64,000 nt of DNA from Eublepharis macularius (taxonomy: Eukaryota > Chordata > Lepidosauria > Squamata > Eublepharidae): positions 19,984,001-20,048,000 of the forward strand of contig NC_072801.1 of the NCBI RefSeq assembly GCF_028583425.1. The letters are read 5' to 3'. Numbering within the stretch: position 1 is the first letter of the stretch; every line of letters begins with the position of its first letter. This document shows, in pieces, positions 1 to 11,798 of the stretch. The notes beneath the pieces are model-generated. The model was given only the letters and a program-made list of their open reading frames with translations. It did no database searches and had not been told where the DNA came from. A program made the translations under genes and the position numbers.

Positions 1-545
1 TTCAAAATCTTTTCCCCCTAAATCCAGTTTGTATCTTGACACATGCTGCTACCCAAACAACAACAACAATAACAATAATCCTATTAGCCATTCTTTGTTA
101 CTACCAGACAGGGATTAACCTGTCTGGCCTAAAAGGCAGAAGTTACATAGTTGCAGTTTAATGTCTGACAGGAGTTAGCCTGTCAGTTATAGAAGGTAGG
201 GAAGTTACGTAGTTACAGTTTAGTGTTCTAGCGTTGAAAGGCTGTCAAAGCCAAGAGTTCCGTCCCGTAGGAAAAAGGGAGGGGCAAGGAGTATATAGTC
301 AGCGTTGTTACAGTTAAACAGTCATTCTCAGCAATTGCCTTATGTTAGTTGGTTGTACTGTGATTCCTGAATTTAAAAACATCCGTTTACTGAATCTGTC
401 TCTGCCTGATCTGATCAGTGCGGATATTTTTGAGAAGATCCAGGGAACAGAAACTGACAGTTACTGTCATTAATCTTGGATTAGATCCCATTGGGTTCAC
501 TGATCCCAACTGTTTACTGTAAAACTTGACATCGAAGTTTATGTT
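1..545 (+). repeat. LTR- or promoter-like stretch with repeated segment
   Basis: Two imperfect copies of an about 60-bp segment (about 105-163 and 164-224, each with AGAAGTTACATAG/GGAAGTTACGTAG and ACAGTTTA) precede a TATA-like AGTATATAGTC (about 288-298). I could not set terminal TG...CA limits; solo LTR is only one reading. Confidence 0.25.
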
Positions 546-1120
546 TGTCCATGAATGCTCTAGATTTTTCTTTTTTCATTTTTCTTTGGCATAGCATAGT
601 ACATTAGGGATGTACTATGCTAGGCCAAGGATGGAAGCAAATTTTGGACCTACAGAAAAGCTTGAATTTCTGATAAGTCCAGTTGCATTTCTGCAAACGG
701 CTAATATTTCAGTTGAGAGCACATAAAAAATTTAAAGCTGAATACTAAAGAGAGGGAGAGGAAATAAAAAAAAGGACTTCTTCCAAGGTGAAATTATTGA
801 AGCAATAAAGAGTAATGCCTTTGCAGATGAGTTTCCAAGACTTCGCAGTGCGGAGCAAATCAATAATGTCATACAGTTTGCCAGGACAATCGAAATACTT
901 GAAGAAATGGCTATAGAGTTTTAAAGGGGGGGGGAGCATTTTCACTCAATTAGAATGGCTGTACAGCTGATTTTCAGTCGACTAAGGTCAATTATAAGAC
1001 TGAAGGTGGAAACTGAGGCCGCTTGAGAGTTCATCTCTTAAGTGGACTGTGGCATCAGAAAAGCATGGCAGAGATTATGAACATCTCTCTCCCTCTGGAA
1101 TTTTCATGAGAATTCTCTGA

Positions 1121-1200
1121 ATGGTGGTGGTGTGCAGTGGTTAGGGCATCAGACTAGGAGGGGAAGATCTTGGTTCAAAGTCCTTCTCAGTAAAAGCCAA
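1121..1200 (+). repeat. Possible SINE head fragment
   Basis: GGTGGTGTGCAGTGGTTAGG and CTTGGTTCAAAGTCCTTCTC resemble the A- and B-box regions of a tRNA-derived SINE; the body is not recognisable. Confidence 0.35.
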
Positions 1201-1654
1201 AAAGGGAGAGACCAAAAAACATGCATAGCAAATGATGGCACAAAAATAAAAACAGATGAACAAGGAGCATTAAAAACATCATTAGGAGACCCCAGATCAT
1301 TCACTAGTTGTGTTGCTTTAACAGAAGTGGGTATAGGGATTAAGGAATTTGGACATGAGAAAAAAAGAGAGCTTTTGTTTTTAACATAAAGGAAGAGGAA
1401 ATTTGAAAATACCAGTCTTTGTCATGGAGAAAATTGGAAGACTCCTTTTGGTTGATATCGTTTTATGTTTTTAATGTATTGACTGGCCGACCTGGCTATC
1501 TGGATCCATGCTGTGGTGACATTAAAACTTGACTATGTAACACACTATACATAGGTCTCCCATCTAAGTTAAGTAGGAGGCTTCAATTGGTGCAAAATGC
1601 TGCGGCTCGACCAGGAGCGGCGCCAGGGTTTCCGGCGCCCATGGCCGGCTGGCC

Positions 1655-1702
1655 GGGTGCGTGCACGCACGCACGCGCACACACACACACACACACACAC
1701 AC
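1655..1702 (+). repeat. (GCAC)n/(AC)n microsatellite
   Basis: A short GTGCACGCACGCAC run turns into about 12 AC repeats. It lies inside the GC-rich block that interrupts the LINE. Confidence 0.9.
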
Positions 1703-2745
1703 CAGCCTGTGTGATGACATCACGTGTGATGTCATCACGGGCATGCGCAGAAGCCGGCCTGATTGCTGCAGCGGGTGGCTGGGACGGCGTGCAGGTGGCC
1801 TCCCAGCTCTCCCGCTTGGTTGCCCTGTGCCACCCCAGACACCTGCCCACGGCTGCTGTGCCCAGCTGGGGGCATGTGCTGGTGGTGGCGGCAGCGCAGG
1901 GTGGGAGGGCTGGGAGGCTCCAGCTCTGTAGCATGTGCTCCCATCCCCAGCGCCTCCTCCGGTGCCCCGTACCCTGAGGCAACCGCCTACCTGGCCTCAA
2001 TGGGTGTGCCGGCCCTGGGCTCAACTGTTATCAGGAACAAGCAGGAACATGAACATCACCCCCATTCTGCAGTCACTCCATGGGCTACCTATCAGTTACC
2101 ATGCTCGATTCAAGGTATAGGTTATCACATATGAAGCTCTTCATGGCCTTGGTCCAGCATACCTACAGAACTGCCTTCTCTCCCTATGTTCCTCCACAGC
2201 AGCTTCACTTATTTGAACAGGGTCTCCTGCAGGTACCAGCCTGCACATGAGCAAAATCAACAGCAGCCTGTAGACAGGCTTTCTCTGTGGTAGCCCCTAC
2301 CCTGTGGAACGGCCTGCTTGAGGAGGTCAGGAGAGCCCCCACTCTCCTGGTTTTCCATAAATGATGCAAAACCGAATAATTCAAAAAGGCTTTTTACTTA
2401 GATAGGAGGGCTGTATTGTAGGGAGGGGGTCTTAGATGCTTTGTTAATGAGTTAGGGTCCTTAGACTTCACCACTATGTTGCCTTACATATGATCTGTTG
2501 CTTTGAATATGTACTGCTATATACTACCTGTGCTTCATGTTGTCTAATGTCAGTCCTAGAATTGATTACATTCTGTTTCAGCATTTCTTCAATTCTATAT
2601 TGGATCCTTGATATTGCTATGTCTTTGTAAACTTGTATTTATTTACCCTATGGCATGGTTTATGGAAATGTCCTTGATACAGTATGGAAATGACTTTGAT
2701 ACTGATTGTACTAATCTCACTCTATGTAATCTGCCTTGAGTCTCA

Positions 2746-2863
2746 GGGCCAAGCTACACATGACAAATGACACTTGAACGGCAAGTGGACTGAGTGGAGG
2801 GCAAGTGAACAAGGAGAAATACACTTGCCGTTCAAGTGTCATTCGTCATGTGTAGCTTGGCCC
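2746..2863 (+). mobile_element. PIF/Harbinger-like hairpin MITE, family A, 118 bp
   Basis: Termini GGGCCAAGCTAC and GTAGCTTGGCCC, with arms complementary along most of the length. It is flanked by TCA on both sides and sits exactly inside the LINE 3' tail, whose sequence rejoins cleanly (GAGTCTCA|GTGAGAAAGG). The 3-bp duplication suggests PIF/Harbinger mobilisation. Confidence 0.75.
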
Positions 2864-2929
2864 TCAGTGAGAAAGGCGGACTATAAATGAAACAAATAAA
2901 TAAATAAATAAATATTTTCTGTTTTGTTT

Positions 2930-4095
2930 GTTTTTGTTACACTTTTTTGTCTGTTAGCCAATTCTACTTGGCTAGTTTGGAGGATATTGTGTCTTTGTTT
3001 TGTCTTTTTTGTTGTTGTTTTATTTTATAAAACTCTTAATAAAAAAGGAGTGGATATAAAGCTTATCAGTTATGTGACTATTAAGACCTCAGTACTGTGG
3101 GAGGCAGCTGAAGCCCCATGTAAAATCTGAAATATTTAAAATTACATTACTTAATATACAACCCTGCACCTGATCTGCTGCCAAGCTTAGGAGAAAAAAG
3201 AGAGAAAGAAATACATGCTATATAGTTACTTAAGAGGTATGGTACTTTTTACACCGATTTGAGGACATTGCACAGTGAGCAAATTATTCTTTCTCCGTAT
3301 CTGCTTTGGTATTTTGCCTTTCTGGTCAACGAACGGCACCACGTATGGTTTGGATCCTGAAGAGGGGGAGAAAGTGTTCAATTCCCCTCCCCCCCCCCAT
3401 TCTCATGGTGCTGAACCACATCAGGGCTGCAGTTTTAAAGATTTAAAAACAATGGCGGATTGATTCTTGGGTCTCTCGTGATTGCATCAAGTTTGACCCT
3501 TGGATTTCTTGAATCAGGTACCAGCACTAGCTGATTGGGATCTTGAAGGTTATTTCAGGGCAATGCAGATGACTTTGAGGCTGGATCATCTTTTTCCTTT
3601 GCTTTCTTTCCTCTACCACCCACTCGGTCCCTACATGCTTTCCGATGCAACCCTCAACAAGCGGTCCTGAGCTACCGTCACACAAAAACCCCAACATACC
3701 ATTCATTAGCAAGACCAAGTGCCTGCCTGCCTCTGGAATACAGGACATTAAACTGCCAGCTCCCCATGGAAAATTCGCAAAATGAAACCAGTGAAATGTC
3801 AGTAAATATCAGCCTAATTTACAAGCTTTCCCTTTAATAAACTGACCTTACAAGTAAGTAAAACAATTTCCTGATGTTCTTATTCCTGCAAGCTTTAAAT
3901 TGACTGTTAATGGAGACTTTATTGCCTCCGTGTGCTTAAAGTGTTCATCATAATTCAAGAAAGATTGTTTTGGCTTAGCCTGTGTACAAATATTCACTTT
4001 TCCTAAACTAGAGTCCACAAGGACTCTGGACTGGCACACAGCCCACTGCCAAGCCAATGGAGGTTGAAAGGCAACTACAGCCCCTCGTCAGGTTT
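2930..4095. other. Gene-free stretch
   Basis: No gene, SINE or transposon end recognised. A short C-run lies at about 3389-3400. Confidence 0.5.
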
Positions 4096-4097
4096 CT

Positions 4098-4545
4098 AGG
4101 CGATTTGTTGTAGTGGGTAGTACTTTGACCTAGATCTGAGAAAATCTAGGTTCAGATCTCTTGGCATCTAGTGTGTCTCAGGTCACAGCATGTCTGTATG
4201 ATAGGGTGCAGAGATTAGGTTGTTGTTTCTTGTACTGAGCCCTAAATATGATGCTTAGGAATCTACCTGACAATGATATCACGGATGGAGGGAGAAGTGC
4301 AAAGGAGCTAGTCTGGAATGTGTGGACGAGGGTGCCAACACGAGGCTGGCAACTGGAAAAAGACTGACAAAATAGGTGGGGGGGGGCTTTGCCGGTGATG
4401 TAATGTTGCTAGTGATGCAATGATGTCACTTTCATGTTGCTGGTGGCTCTCTATAAAACAGTGCACTTATATACTGCTCTTCTAGACAGATTAGTGCCCC
4501 ACTCAGAGCAAGGAACAAAGTCAGTGTTATCATTATCCCCACAAT
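4098..4545. repeat. Decayed SINE fragments
   Basis: 4098-4230 resembles a plus-strand Sauria-type head (GTTGTAGTGGGTAGTACTTTG ... CTCAGGTCACAG, both decayed). 4442-4545 resembles the minus-strand 3' part (ATATACTGCTCTTC ... CCCCACTCAGAGC ... TTATCCCCACAA). Confidence 0.4.
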
Positions 4546-4842
4546 CCTAAATATGACATGCAAAGTCAGCTTTATAAAGTAGGAACTAGCATTAGAAATG
4601 TCCTTTAAAAAATGAAAGGATGGGCCACTTCCTCAGCTGACAAAAGGAGGAGAGGACAAACAACCTTAGGATTTGAGTCAATTGGAATTCAGATGCACCT
4701 TCTATGTCAGGAAATGGTACCCAGCCAGAACTGGCTAGACTGTGAGTCTCTCTACTCAAGACAACTTACACGAGGACGCTCAAGTGACTTACTTTCTGTG
4801 TAGTCTTACATTCAAGTGTACTCTGTCTCCCAGAAGAACCCT

Positions 4843-5100
4843 GTGGTGCAGAGTGGTAAGCAGCAGTACTGCAGCCCAAGCTCTGCTCACAACCTGAGTT
4901 CGATCCTGGCGGAAGCCGGGTCCAGACAGCTGGCTCAAGGTTGACTCAGCTTTCCATCCTTCTGAGGTTGGTAAAATGAGTACCTAGTTTTCTGGGGGCA
5001 AAGTGTAGATGACGGGGAAGGCAATGGCAAACCACCCCGTAACAAAAAGAAAATGTTTTGATGCGACATCCCCCCATGGGTCAGTAACGACTCAGTGCTT
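4843..5100 (+). repeat. tRNA-derived SINE, complete-looking
   Basis: The head GGTGCAGAGTGGTAAGCAGC and a B-box-like GAGTTCGATCCTG mark a tRNA-type pol III promoter. The body contains GGTTGACTCAGCTTTCCATC and GGCAATGGCAAACCACCCCG, ending near the A-rich AACAAAAAGAAAA. Confidence 0.7.
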
Positions 5101-5254
5101 GCACTCTGTCTCCCTAGTGGTGCTTGTGTACCTACAATGGGAGAACAAGTGTAAGATCTTTCACTTGATCTTACTCGTGTAAGATGTCTTGTGTAGAAAG
5201 ACTCTGAGTTCAGTGGTCTTTGGTGGGTGTCTGCTTATCTAATGCAGACTTATC

Positions 5255-5822
5255 CAGCCTTTCTTCCGAGTTCTCTCTCTCTACCATTTTATCCTCAGGT
5301 AGATGGGGATGAGAGAGAGTGATGGGCCCCACATCACCCAGTGAGCTCCTTCACAAAGCAGGGATTTGAACTCAGTACTCTCAGATCCTTATCTATACTT
5401 TTCATGGCCTAGGGCCCACACACCTGCAGGTTCCCCTCTCCCAGTATCACCCAGTGCCCCAATTCCACTCCTCTGATCCACCCTTATTGCTCAGACCCTC
5501 CTCTAAGGGTGTTAGGGTGGCCGTTCCCGGATCTAAGGCATTTTCAGCGGCCACTCCTATTTTAGGGAACACCCTCCCCCAGACTGTTAGGAATAAGTCC
5601 CCCATTGCAAAGATACCACAGGTTTTATAAGGCAGAGTTGTTCTTTTAGCACTGACCCCTCTTTGTTTTCAAGAGGATAGCTCCCTCTGTTTGTTAGTTT
5701 TGATGGCTTTTAATTTTATATTGTTTCTGTTATCATTGCAACCTGCCTTGAGTCTGGTGGTGAGCTAGAAATGCCCTAAATAAAGCAGACACTCTAACTA
5801 CTCCGTCACACTGCCTCTGGGG
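5255..5822 (-). repeat. Sauria-type SINE (minus) split by a LINE 3' end
   Basis: 5255-5400 and 5784-5822 are the 3' and 5' parts of one minus-strand tRNA-headed SINE. Between them 5400-5783 is a plus-strand CR1/L2-like 3' end (CATGGCCTAGGGCC ... CTGCCTTGAGTCTGG ... AAATAAA). Confidence 0.55.
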
Positions 5823-6139
5823 CTGCAAAAGCTTTCTATTCAGGTTAGGTCCCCCTCCTCCCAAGAGCTAGGTATTGATTTCTCAATCAATAGCCAATGG
5901 ATGTAGCAGGAGTGCTAGCAGACAGCACAATTGACTATTGTTCATCTATATACTCTGTTTTGGTTTTTTTAGCCATAATTCATTCCCAAAGCACTAGACA
6001 ATGATGAAAATGCAACCTGGAACTACAATATTACCTGCTTTCATTTTTATTACTTTGATTTTAAGTTCCACCAAGAAATGTATCACAGCTGCATGCCTCT
6101 TGCAAACATTTTATATACACACAGAGCTGCCTTATACTG

Positions 6140-6335
6140 AACCACAGTCTGGGTTCATCAAGGTCAGTCTTGTCTATTCAGACTAGCAGCAGATCTCGAG
6201 GGTCTCAGGCAGAGGTCTTTCCTATCACCTACTGCCAGGTTGATTTTAACTTAAGATGCTGGGGATTGAACCTGGGACCTTCTACATGCCAAGCAGATGC
6301 TCTACCCCCAATCCACTGCCCCTCCTCGTAACAAA
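6140..6335 (-). repeat. tRNA-derived SINE, minus strand
   Basis: On the minus strand it reads GGGGTAGAGCATCTGCTTGG then AGAAGGTCCCAGGTTCAATC, a tRNA-like head with A and B boxes, followed by a body ending in the complement of GAGCTGCCTTATACTGAACC. Confidence 0.65.
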
Positions 6336-6418
6336 CTGGTGAGGGAGGTGGACAGAGAGAAGGTGACTTTCCCATGGTTACCCACTAAGCATCACAGTGG
6401 AGAAGAGATATGAACTCA

Positions 6419-6774
6419 GGACCAAGCTACAAGTGACAAATGACACTTGAACGGCAAGTGAACAGACTCATGTATTTCTCCCTGTTCACTTGCCCTCCAC
6501 TTGCCCTCCACTCAATGTGAGAGCCAAGCTACAAGTGACGCCTGACACAGGTTGGACACTTGTCAGCTTCCCTCAAGTTTTGATGGGAAATGTAGGCATC
6601 CTGATTTTACTGCTTGGCTCTGCATTACAGCTGCAAGACCAGGATGCCTACATTTCCCATCAAAACTTGAGGGAAGCTGACAAGTGTCCAACTTGCGTCA
6701 GGCGTCACTTGTAGCTTGGCTCTGAGTCTGTTCACTTGCCGTTCAAGTGTCATTCATCACTTGTAGCTTGGCCC
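6419..6774 (+). mobile_element. Harbinger-like MITE family A hosting a nested MITE
   Basis: The outer element starts GGACCAAGCTAC after TCA and ends GTAGCTTGGCCC before CGA. Its right arm is interrupted at 6521-6722 by a family-B MITE with a TGA duplication. Removing that restores AATGTGAGTCTGTTCACTTG, the sequence found uninterrupted at about 62769-62790. Confidence 0.75.
6521..6722 (+). mobile_element. Harbinger-like hairpin MITE family B, 202 bp (nested)
   Basis: Termini GAGCCAAGCTACAAGTGACG and its complement, with long complementary arms (CTTCCCTCAAGTTTTGATGG and reverse). TGA is duplicated at both sides. It lies inside the family-A element 6419-6774. Confidence 0.8.
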
Positions 6775-7279
6775 CGAGTCTCCTCCCCACCCCAGTCTGC
6801 AATTCTTACTGTAACACCAGACTGACTCTCAGTTTTTAGTGTAGCTGCAGGTGGCCTGCAGGTGGCCTTAGAAGCTGGCCGGTGGTAAAGGCGCTGAACA
6901 ACGAATGAAGCCCTTCCAAGTGAGGAAGACCCATTCCTGCCAAAGCTATTTCATCTGTCTTCACATCTCCGCGCCATGGTTTTGCCATCTGTGTCTGGCA
7001 GATGGAGAAGACAAACAGCGGGCTTGGAGGTACCACAGACGTTATCATGGAGACGAGGAGAGTCTGTATGTGCCATTTGGGACATTCAGGGGTGAAAAGC
7101 AGCTCTCTGATTGCTACTGGGCAGATGAAAGAAAGCCAGAAAGGGCAGAGAACAGGGCTATACAAAGTCAGCCTTTTTTTTCCTTTCGGGTTTTCTCTGT
7201 TATCTCTATAAGCCTTTTCATTTTGATTTTTTCATTGGCGGTGTTCCCAAGTTATTGCTTCATTTTTTGCAGTGGATAC

Positions 7280-7585
7280 ACAGATGATGATGGTAATGAT
7301 GATAATAATAATAGTAACAACAACAACATTTGATTTATATACTGCCCTTCAGGACAACTTAATGTCCACTCAGAGCGGTTTACAAAGTATGTTGTTATCC
7401 CCACAACAATCACCCTGTGAGGTGGGTGGGCTGAGAGAGCTCTGGGAGAGCTGTGACTGACCCAAGGTCACCTAGCTGGCTTCAAGTAGAGGAGCGGGGG
7501 GATCAAATTTGAGATTAGGACTCTAATCTTCATATTAGAGTCCCGCGCTCTTAACCACTACATCAAACTGGCTGATGAGGAAAAA
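7280..7585 (-). repeat. Sauria-type SINE, minus strand, with (AAC)n tail
   Basis: The complement of the SINE head is at the right end (about 7585, GCGCTCTTAACCACTACATC). The body has CCCAAGGTCACCTAGCTGGC and CACTCAGAGCGGTTTACAAA. The trinucleotide tail AACAACAAC/AATAATAAT is at 7295-7330. Confidence 0.75.
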
Positions 7586-7589
7586 TCCT

Positions 7590-9330
7590 TTTTAACTGTA
7601 AAGGGAAGAATGGGGGGTGTCGGAGAACAACAGAAAATACAACTAGAGACTCACATAAGTTCCATTTGCAGAAGCAAGAAGCAAAATTGAAACACATTTT
7701 TTTTAGTTGAAATGACAGGGTGAGAATTTTGAAATCATGAGCCAGGGCATAGTTTGGAGAGGCAGTGGGATTTCCAGAACGTAATGTCCAGTCAGTGTCT
7801 TCTATTTGAAACCTTTGCATATGAAATGCTCTCTTTTCCCATCTTCTGGGCATAGAGCAGGGGTCACTGGGGGTGTGGAGAGGGGAGGTAGTTGTGAATT
7901 TCCTGCATTGTGCAGGGGTTTGGACTTGATGACCCTACAGGTCCTTTCCAACCCTATGATTCTATGATATGGTTGTTCTTTGTGCATGTATATTCAGAAG
8001 TAACCCCAACTGAATTCAATGGGATAAACATGGAAGGCAAGGAGTGTATGCAGGACTGCATATGTTCCACCTGTTGTTTTTTCTCACTCACTCCCCTTAT
8101 TTTTTGCTTGAGGTGGCTTCCTTGTTAGATTAGCGAAGTCACAGACAGGAAAGATCCATACAATGCCAATTGCAACTTCCAGCAACCTTCATTTGTTCTG
8201 GGGCAGTTTAGGATAGGGAGAGGGCATTTAACCCTTTAACCAAGTTCCTTGCTTTAATGTTAGCATTTTAAGGGAGGAAATGCATACACCTTTCCCCTCC
8301 TTTTAACATGATAGTAACAAAGCAGGCAGCCTGCTTTCAAATAATGAAGCCAAGTGGAGGTTGAAGGGTTACCCACCCCCTTCTCTGCTTGCCTCCAAGG
8401 CAAATTGAAGCTGCATGAAGCTTCAGATCTGCTGTTTATGGACCTCTGAGATGTCTGATCTGCATCTTGTCTGTGTGAACACTGAATTGCTAGAGCTGTC
8501 TGTCCTGTCATGCTTCAGGGTTTAGCTCCTTCTGTAGGATCTTAACCCGTTGACTCTTGTTTATAAAGTGCACATTGCATTTCTAGTGCATGCTCACCAA
8601 CACTAAGTTGCCATGTGCATTCTGCCATTTCACTCCCACTGCAGTTGCTGAAGTTTGTTTTTGAACTTATTTTTGAAAACTGGAGGGCAATTTCCCCCAA
8701 ACATCTCTTTAACCAATGCTTTCTTGGCTTTTAAATATTGTAAACAAATACAGCCTCTTTCAGGTAGAACATGACCTATTAGGAAGGCAATAATCTTTGG
8801 TATAAGAATTGGAGTGTTAGAATTGGAGTGTTGGAGTGTTCTTCTATGAAATGTTTGGAGATCGGTCGTGGGATTAAACCCCTCCCTGCTTTGAAGCACC
8901 CTTTAAAGGAAGGCATTTGGCCAGAGGAAGGCCTCTGTTAGAGCTCTTTCTCTGACTATCTTCCTGTCCAAATTTCTCTGAGCAAGAGAATGAAACACCT
9001 GTTTGGTCAGGCATCTGTCCAATCTTCTTTGGACAGCAGAGCCTGTTTTGCATAAGAGCTTGATTGGATAGCTGGCAGTTGGGACGCTGCCTTGGACTCT
9101 GGGCTTTTTCTGATGGATGGGAGATCTTGCAATGTAGACATCATCACTGTGCGTTAACATTGGCTGAGTTCTGGCTTGTTGGCACCAAGATATTTGGATT
9201 GTTTCGGAAAGGGTTATGCTATGGTCCCTACATAGCAGATATTTAAGAAGTGTGAGTTTTTTTCCCTCTCTCATGAAAACATTGGATGAAGAGGAAGTCC
9301 ACCAATGAAGATACAGGGTGTCTCCAGAGC
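7590..9330. other. Gene-free stretch
   Basis: Nothing convincing. 7915-7965 (TTGGACTTGATGACCCTACA, CCAACCCTATGATTCTATG) looks like the tail of a SINE or LINE. The open frames at 8630-9274 show no recognisable protein and have no splice context. Confidence 0.4.
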
Positions 9331-9334
9331 TTCA

Positions 9335-9555
9335 TTTATTTACTTCATTTATACTCTGCCTTTCTTCTCAGTGGGGTCTCAAAGTGGCTTACAACAATCT
9401 CCCCTTCTCCATTTTATTTTTCACAACAGCCCTGTGAGGTAGGTTAGGGTGGCAATGTGTGACTGGCATAAAGTCATCCAGCCCACTTCCATGGCAGAGT
9501 GAGGGTTCCAACCTAGTTTATATACGCTAACCACTGCCCATCCTGGCTCTCCTTG
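9335..9555 (-). repeat. Sauria-type SINE, minus strand
   Basis: Contains ACAGCCCTGTGAGGTAGGTT and a decayed head (ACGCTAACCACTGCCCATCC), the minus-strand picture of the squamate SINE. Confidence 0.65.
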
Positions 9556-10202
9556 AAACCCTCAAACATTATAGAGGTTTGCTTGGATATAATATGCAGT
9601 GAATTTTGCACTATAACTTTATGACTCCTCAGTGTTCTCAATGAACTGTGAAAGAAATTCCTAGAGGAAACTGATCCAAGTTCATTGCAAGGGCAAGGAG
9701 ACTCTTTACTATCTATAATTAGATAAACATGGGATTTCAAGCAGATTCTGACCCATAGTAGCTTTATATTCACAGACTCAAGGTGCTTTTAGAATCTTTG
9801 TTTCCCATACTTGCGGCACTATATTGTTGCTGCTGGCCTGGTCTGAGCCAAGCCATTTAGCTTAGAATGGTCAGAATCATTTTACCAGCCTGCTTGAGAG
9901 AAACCAAGGCTTTAACTGGCAATATTGTTGTGGTTGCCTAGTAACAACCACAGAGGGCATTCATTTCTTAAAGAGACAGGTGCTGCTTTTTATTATTATT
10001 GTGGGCACCCCCTGTGTATTTTTCTTTTTAGATTTTGGTTTTTTTGCAAACCTGAGACTTTTTTCAGGTTCGTAGAAAGATTTGTCTTGTTTGTTAATGA
10101 CTCCAGTCACCGAATTTAAGTATCCACAGATTTGCCAATTGAGAACTAAATATATTGATAAGCACATGATTTTTTTTACCGTGTTAATTGGTATACTCTC
10201 AG

Positions 10203-10284
10203 TGTAATCCTAAACAGAGTTCATCCAGACTAAGCCCATTGAAAGTAACTCTGCACTGGAGTAACTCTGCTTAGGATTGCCCTG
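10203..10284 (+). repeat. Short palindromic element (about 85 bp family)
   Basis: GTAATCCTAAACAGAGTTCA pairs with GAGTAACTCTGCTTAGGATT. The same palindrome is near-perfect at 20600-20690 and partial at 40118-40185 and 30224-30270. Confidence 0.65.
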
Positions 10285-10866
10285 TTTATTCTGAGCGTGA
10301 CATCTAAGATGACTTGATGCAGAAATGTTTCTAGAGGGAGGGCAGAGGCACTAGCCATTAATGGCTGTCTGCCATGTAGGAGGCAAAGTGTTTTAGAAGC
10401 CCTGCAGCGCGGCACAGACTGGCTTGTACATAAACAGAGAGAGGAGCATTGTGTTTTTGCCAGAAGCAATTTGGAAGACTGCAGTTCTCTTGTTATTTGT
10501 AGCACGACCTTGCTGTGGTTGAACTGGCATTATACCTGTTAACAACACTGTGGTGACCCTCCTCCTGCCATGCACGCTCAGCTTGGATGTGCAAGTTAAA
10601 TCTTCCTACAGGCACGGAAAAGTGGGCTTGTAAAGATCCCCTCGCTAGACCATCTGGCTAGAGCCACCAGTGGTTTCTTTCGAGGAAGGGATACTGCAAG
10701 CAGTATAGTTCACAAGGAATGTGGAGGGAAGAAGAACCCTTTAGGGATGCATCTACAATATTAATTGGGATTTCTGCCACATTTGAAATTCCAAACAACT
10801 CAATCTCGTTTCCAAAGAGTAACGAATGAATTAGCAGTCCTCTACTGTTCCACTCTTGATTTCTGA

Positions 10867-10990
10867 GACCCAAGCTACAAGTGATGAATGACACTTGAAT
10901 GGCAAGTGAACAGACTCACGTGTATTCCTCCCTGTTCACTTGCGCTCCACTTGCGCAAGTGAACTTGTAGCTTCACTTGTAGCTTGGTCC
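10867..10990 (+). mobile_element. Harbinger-like MITE family A
   Basis: Starts GACCCAAGCTAC after TGA and ends GTAGCTTGGTCC before TGA, with complementary arms. The site at which other copies carry nested insertions (GACTCACGTGTATTCC on this strand) is empty here. Confidence 0.7.
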
Positions 10991-11328
10991 TGAATCTTGT
11001 GCAGAATGCTGAGGATGTGTTGTTTGCACCAGCTTTGAGTTTCCTTTTCCTTCCTAGTTCCCTTGATTAAAAAAAAACCCTATAGTAAAACAATCGTGAT
11101 GTGATCATACGTATACTTGTGTCAGGATATCAAGAGATACTGTAGAGATTTATAACGTGTGCTGTGGAGAGATTGATTTTTGTTCTCCATCTCCCGTAAG
11201 ACTAGAACTCGGGGGCATTCAATGATTAAGGACTGATACAAGGGAGTATTTTTCACACATGTTATTAGCTTGTGAGCCTCACTGAAAAGGAATATGGAGC
11301 CAGCCTAGATATGATGGCTTTCCTGGGT

Positions 11329-11758
11329 TTATAGCTGTGTCTGCTGATTCCATTTTTAACTGATTTGTAGTTCTTTAACACAGAGCCGCAAGGCCCCATC
11401 AAGAACAGGTGCGCCGTGAGGCAGCCGGCAACTCTGTGCGGCCCTGCCAGCATCTCCTTCCTGTTCTTGCCTGGGTTTGCTGGCCAGGTCACTGTCTTCA
11501 TCCTGCGAAAGGAGACAAAGGCAGGAGGAAAGTGATGACAGCAGCGCACAGCTGCCTGCACCCCCAGACCCATGGCTGCCTCCTTTCCGCATGTCAGGTG
11601 AGGTGATGAGGCAATGCCTCTGGGTGAGCTGGTCGGCCAGTGATCCCACACACCTACGGCTGCCTTGCTTCGTGCCTGTTCTCAATGGAGCCTCGTAGCT
11701 CTGTATTAAAAAACTACAAATCAGTTAAAAATTATATCAGCGGACATGGGTATAAGTC
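11329..11758 (+). mobile_element. Inverted-repeat DNA element with about 65-bp termini
   Basis: TTTAACTGATTTGTAGTTCT (from about 11356) is mirrored at 11700-11735 by the complement, with further matching outward (TTATA..TGTC.GCTGAT). The GC-rich interior holds open frames with no recognisable protein. Presumed non-autonomous DNA transposon. Confidence 0.55.
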
Positions 11759-11798
11759 TAGGGAAGTTGTCAGGTCTAGCTTGGCACATAATCAGCGC

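Larger units (their letters stand above)
1560..2912 (+). mobile_element. CR1/L2-type LINE 3' end, interrupted
   Basis: Broken frames give LVQNAAARP before 1608 and ITPILQSLHGLPISYHARFK from 2045, the end domain found after the RT in CR1/L2-like LINEs. The 3' tail TGCCTTGAGTCTCAG...GGCGGACTATAAATGAAAC ends in (AATA)n at 2893-2912. Two insertions break it: a GC-rich block (about 1608-2030) and a hairpin MITE (2746-2863). Confidence 0.7.

Noticed and set aside
1569..2134. Several overlapping open frames of 60-150 codons
   Set aside because: They result from GC-rich sequence with few stops around a microsatellite; both strands are open and none has domain character.
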